From the NCBI GenBank assembly GCA_034003765.1, contig JAVEXZ010000005.1, positions 37,799 to 101,798 of the forward strand: a stretch of DNA of 64,000 bases. Direction: 5' to 3'. The translations under genes and the position numbers were made by a program. Under the pieces are notes generated by a model. It worked only from the letters and a program-made list of their open reading frames with translations. It made no database searches and was not told where the DNA came from. This document shows positions 59,949 through 64,000 of this stretch, in pieces (position 1 is the first letter of the stretch; each line of letters begins with the position of its first letter). This stretch comes from JAAZGD01 sp034003765. GTDB lineage: Bacteria > Bacillota > Clostridia > Peptostreptococcales > Anaerovoracaceae.

Positions 59949-60070
59949 AATCCGGCTCATGTTCCCAATCGAAATCCGGCTCATGTTCCCAACAAAAATC
60001 CGACTAGCGCCCCAACTAAAATCCGGCTCATGTTCCCAACAAAAATCCGACTAGCGCCCCACAAAAATCC
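59949..60070. repeat. 22-24 bp tandem repeat downstream of nhaA
   Basis: Six units starting AATCCG or AATCCA occur at 59949, 59973, 59997, 60020, 60044 and 60066. They alternate between AATCCGGCTCATGTTCCC and AATCCGACTAGCGCCCC forms. Intervals of 22-24 bases without conserved spacers rule out a CRISPR. It could be an insertion-sequence end with multiple terminal repeats. Confidence 0.85.
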
Positions 60071-60127
60071 AGAGGGACTCTATAGAAGCTGTCTGGGGCC
60101 CTCCATGCTAAATTTTACCGATTTAGA

Positions 60128-60251
60128 TTGACATTACAGGCCCACTTGTGGTAATGTGTCCCTATATTCCGAAGCACTTAAAGACTTTTGAACTCGCAAT
60201 TTTTTGTAAGTTTTGGTCCCTTAAGAACTTACGAAAGAGAGCGAGTTTTTT
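60128..60251 (+). promoter_or_regulatory. Leader of the cold-shock gene: -35 element, dyad and long hairpin
   Basis: TTGACA (60128-60133) begins a region with the dyad ACATTA...TAATGT (60132-60157), and a large hairpin lies at 60191-60247 (outer stem AACTCGC/GCGAGTT, inner stem GTAAGTT/AACTTAC) with a T run. The -10 is poor. Long structured leaders are typical of cold-shock genes; this one could act as an attenuator or thermosensor. Confidence 0.45.
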
Positions 60252-60298
60252 AAGTATTATAGTGTTAGTGTGATCTAAATATTTAAGGAGGACAGGCA

Positions 60299-60511
60299 AT
60301 GAGCACAGGTACAGTAAAATGGTTTAACGCAGAAAAAGGTTTTGGATTTATCTCCAACGACGAAGGTGGCGAGGACGTGTTCGTACATTTCTCTGCAATC
60401 AACATTGAGGGATTTAAAACCCTTGCAGAAGGACAAAAAGTTTCTTTCGATGTAGAAGAGGATCCTAGAAATAGCGATAAGCTTAGAGCAGTTAACGTAA
60501 ACGCTCTCTAA
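60299..60511 (+). CDS. Cold-shock protein (CspA family)
   Basis: The 70-residue single cold-shock domain begins MSTGTVKWFNAEKGFGFISN and contains the RNA-binding motifs KGFGFI and VFVHFSAI. It binds single-stranded nucleic acids and acts as an RNA chaperone. AAGGAGG precedes the ATG, and a strong terminator follows. Confidence 0.97.
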   Translation: MSTGTVKWFNAEKGFGFISNDEGGEDVFVHFSAINIEGFKTLAEGQKVSFDVEEDPRNSDKLRAVNVNAL

Positions 60512-60554
60512 TTTCCACAGACTGAGAACTAGGCCGCAAAACTCGATAAAAACG

Positions 60555-60584
60555 AAAAACGCCTCTAAAAATAGGGGCGTTTTT
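60555..60584 (+). terminator. Terminator of the cold-shock gene
   Basis: AAAAACGCCTC pairs with GGGGCGTTTTT (one G-T pair) around an eight-base loop and continues with CTTTT. It could work on both strands. Confidence 0.85.
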
Positions 60585-60657
60585 CTTTTGCCTAAACCCC
60601 CATAAACCATTAAGAATCACCAAAAATGCCTAGATTGAACCCTATAAAGGTTTTAGG

Positions 60658-60686
60658 TTGGAACTATAGGGCAAATTTGTTATAAT
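60658..60686 (+). promoter_or_regulatory. Promoter of the STAND ATPase gene
   Basis: TTGGAA, a 17-base spacer and a perfect TATAAT lie 30 bases before the ATG at 60716. Confidence 0.6.
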
Positions 60687-60715
60687 CATATAAACAAGTG
60701 GAAGAGAGCAAAAGT

Positions 60716-63700
60716 ATGTTCAAACTCGAAATGATTGCCCGAGAAGAAGAAAAAAAGAAGATCGAACAGGGACTGGACAACCTAATTAAGGGGGACTTTA
60801 GTTTTACTTTAGTTGTTGGTAATTCTGGAGTAGGAAAAACCTTTCTGATTTCTCAAGTAGAGCAATTGTTTTATGAAAATAGATGTACCTACATTAAAAC
60901 TAAGTTTACTCAATATAATCAAGACCTCTATAGCCCAGCTACGGAAATAATAGATGAAATAGTAAAGCAGCTACTTACCCTAGACCAAGAATCATTTCTA
61001 TTGGTCCAGAAGACTTTGAAAGAAAGACTGAAGAAGGAAGAAAACACTATATTAACACTATGCCCCCTAACTAGCCGCATATTTGGTGGCAAAGCCAATA
61101 GTCCCACCCTTGAAGGAACCAATGCTGACAGGATTGTCCAGTCCATGAGTGCATTTATCAAGGAAGCTGCTTCAGTTCTTTTTCCTCTGGTAATATTCAT
61201 AGACGATGTCCACTGGGGAGATGTAATTTCTACCAAGTTGGTAAAATCTCTTTGCCTAAGGGGTAAAGCAAGTAACTTCTACCTAATTCTTGCCCTTAGG
61301 GAAAATATAAACGAAGAATTAGACCGCTTTGTTTTAGGAAAAGATAAAATTCACCTTCACGAATTTCTATTAGAAGATGTGGAGAAATTCATAAAAAGAA
61401 AATGGAATCTCCAGGAAGAAACTCTAAAAACCCTAGGGGCCCTCCTTTATAACCTAACAAAGGGTAACCCCTTTTATTTGGAATTTATAGCTAGGAAAAT
61501 AACAGAAGAAAACATCCTCCTTCCAGGCGAAATATACTGTGAACTTGATATGGAAAAGTTCTCAAAGATGAGCTTACTGGAAGACATTGAGGAGATTTTA
61601 CAAAATGAGATACTAAAAATTTCTAAAGATGAGTTGGAACTATTGCAGCTTATATCTAGTTTCGGAAACCGCATTTCCCAAGAGATGTTAAATGCTTTTT
61701 ACAAGGATAAAAAATATTTTCTAGACCAAGCATTAAAGGCGGTTTCACAAAAATCTCTTCTCTTAAAAACCCAGCAAAACCATAAGACATTTTATTCCCT
61801 ATCACATGACATACTCCATGATGCCCTCTATAAGGCCCAGAAAAACCAAGCAACCATAGGATATTGCAAAATCGCAAGAGTTTTAGTGGATAGTGGTTTT
61901 TCTAAGGACTATCCCATGATGATTTCAGGGTTTTTGCTAAAGGCTAACAAAGAGTCATTAGTGGTGGATTCTTCCCTATGGATTGATGTTCTTCATCGTG
62001 GTGGTAAAACTTCTCAAGAGCGGGGAAGTATCAAACATGCTTTAGCTATCTACGATCTTTGCAACCAATTGATTGAAATAGACGGCAAAATGAAAAAAAA
62101 CTCAGCATACCTAGATTTTCAATTGGCCTACCTAAAATGTCTCTTTGTCAACGAAAAAGAAGAAGCCGCGGATATTTTATACCATAAGCTCCTAGGAGAA
62201 TTTCGACTAGAAGAAGAAGTGGTAAAAATTAAAATGGTATATATCTACTGCTATGCATATAAGGCGGATTGGGAGAATGTATTGGAACTAGGTTCTGAAA
62301 TACTGAGGCTTTTAGAATATAATCTTAATTTATCTACAACTCCCCTTAACCTTCTTTTTGCTAGGATGATTTATAGCAAAAAGAAAATCGAGAGGATTGG
62401 GGAGGCTCCCACTATAAGTGACACGAGAATACTTAGGATACAAGAAGTCTTAATAGTTATGTTTCCTGCTGCTAATAGGATCAACGAAAAACTGTTCAAC
62501 CTAATCAACATCAAACTTGCGATAATTGCTGGAAGATATGGCAATTCTCCCTATTCGTGTGTAGGATATGCTTCCTACTGCTTTATACTCTTTTTTGTCT
62601 TCGGTAATTACCAGATGGCAAGCAAGCTCGAAAAAAACACTATGGACTTGTTAGATGATTCGGATAAGCCTATGTACAGGTCCATTGCCTATGCACTAAT
62701 TGGAACCTTTACCTATCACTGGACCAATAGCTTCAAAGATAACCTCTTGTGTCTTGATAAATCTATGGAGGCTAGCGAAATTGAAGAGGAATACCTCTAT
62801 ACCAATTACGCCTTTGTTTTCTCAATTATAACAATGTATGTAATGGGAAAACCCTTAAAGGAGATCCGCCAACATATAACAACAAATAACCTACGAGATC
62901 GCCGTCTTGAAAATTTCCTTACCCACTATATGTCGGGAATATACCTAGCCCATATTGAAGGACTTGAGAATGGAACAAGACATGTGGAACACCTAGAAGG
63001 GCTAGAAAAACAATCTTTTTCTCAGACAATAAATCTCAATGCAGACATGATAGATACACACCGCCTATACTTAGAAGGAAAAATCCTTGATGCCTATGAA
63101 TTGGTACAAACTACAGACCCTTTAGTTAAAAAACATAAAGGTTTTATACTAAATGGTCACTATGAATTATTCAGCACCCTAAGCAGAATTGCGGCCCATC
63201 CTCTTATTGCAAATGAAGAAAAAGAGTTAAACCATAATATTGTCCGTAAGCAATTAAAAAATCTTGAAAAATGGGCAGAACTTTACCCTCCTAATCATGG
63301 ACCAGGATACTATATTGCACAAGGTGAATACAATTATTACTTTAATAATAGTGGAGAGGGTTCAGAAGATTTATATAGCCAAGCCATTATCATAGCCCAA
63401 AAAGAGCAGAACATTCAGATGGAAGCCCTAGCAAATCTCTTGGCTGCCAGACATTCTTACTCCAGCGATAAAGTTACGATTCTTCATGGAAAAGAAGCGG
63501 TAAGACTTTACGAGAAGTGGGGAGCTTATGAAATTGCCCGTATAATAATGGAAGAGTTTGGCCTTAAGCAGGAAGTGACCATAAGACATGAACCTTCAAA
63601 GAGGGTGGAACAAGAAAGAAAAATAATAGAAGACCTAAGCACCATCGTTTCTAAAAACCCAGAAGAATCCTATATTTATATGTTGGATTATCTAATTGAA

Positions 63701-64000
63701 AACCGCTACTGTAAGGATGCTCGAATTTTTCTAGAACACAAGGGTGAGATGAACCTCAGATATCATAGGAAGCAAGATTCTAAGGGTATTTATTACACAA
63801 AAGGTATTCATATAAATTATATAGAAAACATTCCCCACAAGATGATTAGATATTCTGCTAGAACAGAGGAATCGGTACTTATCGGCGGAGAAGAGATGGA
63901 ATCCCCATTAATAAGAGGCTTTGATAATTTAGTGGAAGGGGGAGGTTTCGTCCTAACAGTACCCTTAAAAAACATGGGAATACTAGCTGGAATTTTATAT
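60716..64000 (+). CDS. Large STAND/AAA ATPase regulator, C-terminus beyond the window
   Basis: An open frame of 1095 codons runs off the right edge. It starts MFKLEMIAREEEKKKIEQGL. Walker A is GNSGVGKT (residues 35-42) and Walker B LVIFIDDVHWGD (about 157-168), a predicted AAA_16/STAND ATPase as in MalT-like and hybrid kinase regulators. LRENINEEL and NPFYLEFIARK fit the same family. From about residue 380 to 930 it is helical with TPR-like content. Near residue 1030 a GAF-like region begins (FVLTVPLKNMGILAGILY at the edge). The output domain (GGDEF, kinase or LuxR-type) is not in the window. GGAAGAG is a weak ribosome site. Confidence 0.88.
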   Translation, partial: MFKLEMIAREEEKKKIEQGLDNLIKGDFSFTLVVGNSGVGKTFLISQVEQLFYENRCTYIKTKFTQYNQDLYSPATEIIDEIVKQLLTLDQESFLLVQKTLKERLKKEENTILTLCPLTSRIFGGKANSPTLEGTNADRIVQSMSAFIKEAASVLFPLVIFIDDVHWGDVISTKLVKSLCLRGKASNFYLILALRENINEELDRFVLGKDKIHLHEFLLEDVEKFIKRKWNLQEETLKTLGALLYNLTKGNPFYLEFIARKITEENILLPGEIYCELDMEKFSKMSLLEDIEEILQNEILKISKDELELLQLISSFGNRISQEMLNAFYKDKKYFLDQALKAVSQKSLLLKTQQNHKTFYSLSHDILHDALYKAQKNQATIGYCKIARVLVDSGFSKDYPMMISGFLLKANKESLVVDSSLWIDVLHRGGKTSQERGSIKHALAIYDLCNQLIEIDGKMKKNSAYLDFQLAYLKCLFVNEKEEAADILYHKLLGEFRLEEEVVKIKMVYIYCYAYKADWENVLELGSEILRLLEYNLNLSTTPLNLLFARMIYSKKKIERIGEAPTISDTRILRIQEVLIVMFPAANRINEKLFNLINIKLAIIAGRYGNSPYSCVGYASYCFILFFVFGNYQMASKLEKNTMDLLDDSDKPMYRSIAYALIGTFTYHWTNSFKDNLLCLDKSMEASEIEEEYLYTNYAFVFSIITMYVMGKPLKEIRQHITTNNLRDRRLENFLTHYMSGIYLAHIEGLENGTRHVEHLEGLEKQSFSQTINLNADMIDTHRLYLEGKILDAYELVQTTDPLVKKHKGFILNGHYELFSTLSRIAAHPLIANEEKELNHNIVRKQLKNLEKWAELYPPNHGPGYYIAQGEYNYYFNNSGEGSEDLYSQAIIIAQKEQNIQMEALANLLAARHSYSSDKVTILHGKEAVRLYEKWGAYEIARIIMEEFGLKQEVTIRHEPSKRVEQERKIIEDLSTIVSKNPEESYIYMLDYLIENRYCKDARIFLEHKGEMNLRYHRKQDSKGIYYTKGIHINYIENIPHKMIRYSARTEESVLIGGEEMESPLIRGFDNLVEGGGFVLTVPLKNMGILAGILY

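Noticed and set aside
59949..60070. CRISPR array
   Set aside because: The repeats abut with no unique spacers and no cas gene is present.

Overview
The window is a chromosomal replication-origin region from a low-GC, anaerobic, amino-acid-fermenting member of the Firmicutes (class Clostridia is the best guess). The evidence is the dnaA/dnaN, rpmH-rnpA-yidC-jag-mnmEG, recF-gyrBA and parAB-parS gene sets, two ferredoxin-type 4Fe-4S clusters in a 2-oxoacid:ferredoxin oxidoreductase, an AmmeMemoRadiSam pair, AT-rich codons, and Firmicutes-type promoters and GGAGG ribosome binding sites. The genus cannot be named from the sequence alone.

Layout. Positions 1-18.8 kb (left replichore, all genes on the minus strand) carry gyrA (cut by the window edge), gyrB, a lipoprotein, recF, an accessory stretch of about 8.5 kb (4.5-13.0 kb), then mnmG, mnmE, jag, yidC, yidD, rnpA and rpmH. 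The accessory stretch holds a coiled-coil protein of unknown function with a toxin-like C-terminus, an SLH-anchored trypsin-like protease, a small HTH / PLD-helicase-DUF3427 / NUDIX operon, and a small acidic membrane protein. The origin lies at 19.0-20.65 kb. Four DnaA boxes sit before dnaA. Between dnaA and dnaN there are two DnaA boxes, a CTA-type DnaA-trio run and an AT-rich unwinding stretch. The right replichore (plus strand) continues with dnaN, rsmG, parA and parB, with two perfect parS sites bracketing parAB. Compared with the familiar Firmicutes order, recF-gyrB-gyrA and rsmG-parA-parB have swapped sides, as one inversion centred on oriC would produce.

From 25.4 to 35.5 kb lies catabolism: a histidine utilisation operon (hutH, hutU, hutI, a cyclodeaminase and ftcD) that turns histidine into glutamate plus a one-carbon unit on tetrahydrofolate, followed by a four-subunit 2-oxoacid:ferredoxin oxidoreductase with its own promoter and paired operator-like dyads. 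From 35.8 to 48.8 kb lie a DUF4430 lipoprotein, an amidohydrolase-like protein that seems to have lost its metal ligands, alanine racemase, transporters, an acyltransferase, a D,D-carboxypeptidase, a flavoprotein, a tRNA-Arg preceded by an odd array of tRNA-derived fragments and hairpins, an ArAE-GNAT fusion, an old-yellow-enzyme homologue and an AEC transporter. From 49 to 64 kb lie an aspartate racemase-AmmeMemoRadiSam cluster, cvpA, rnhA, a walH-walI-walJ-rlmH group lacking walR and walK, nhaA, a cold-shock gene, and a large STAND-type ATPase regulator cut by the right edge.

The most striking unexplained pattern is structural. On the right replichore nearly every larger intergenic gap contains its own tandem repeat (periods 21, 23, 32, 43, 45, 65, 70, 81 and 106 bp, unrelated in sequence). 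These lie directly upstream of start codons and in some cases duplicate the ribosome binding site and start codon themselves.
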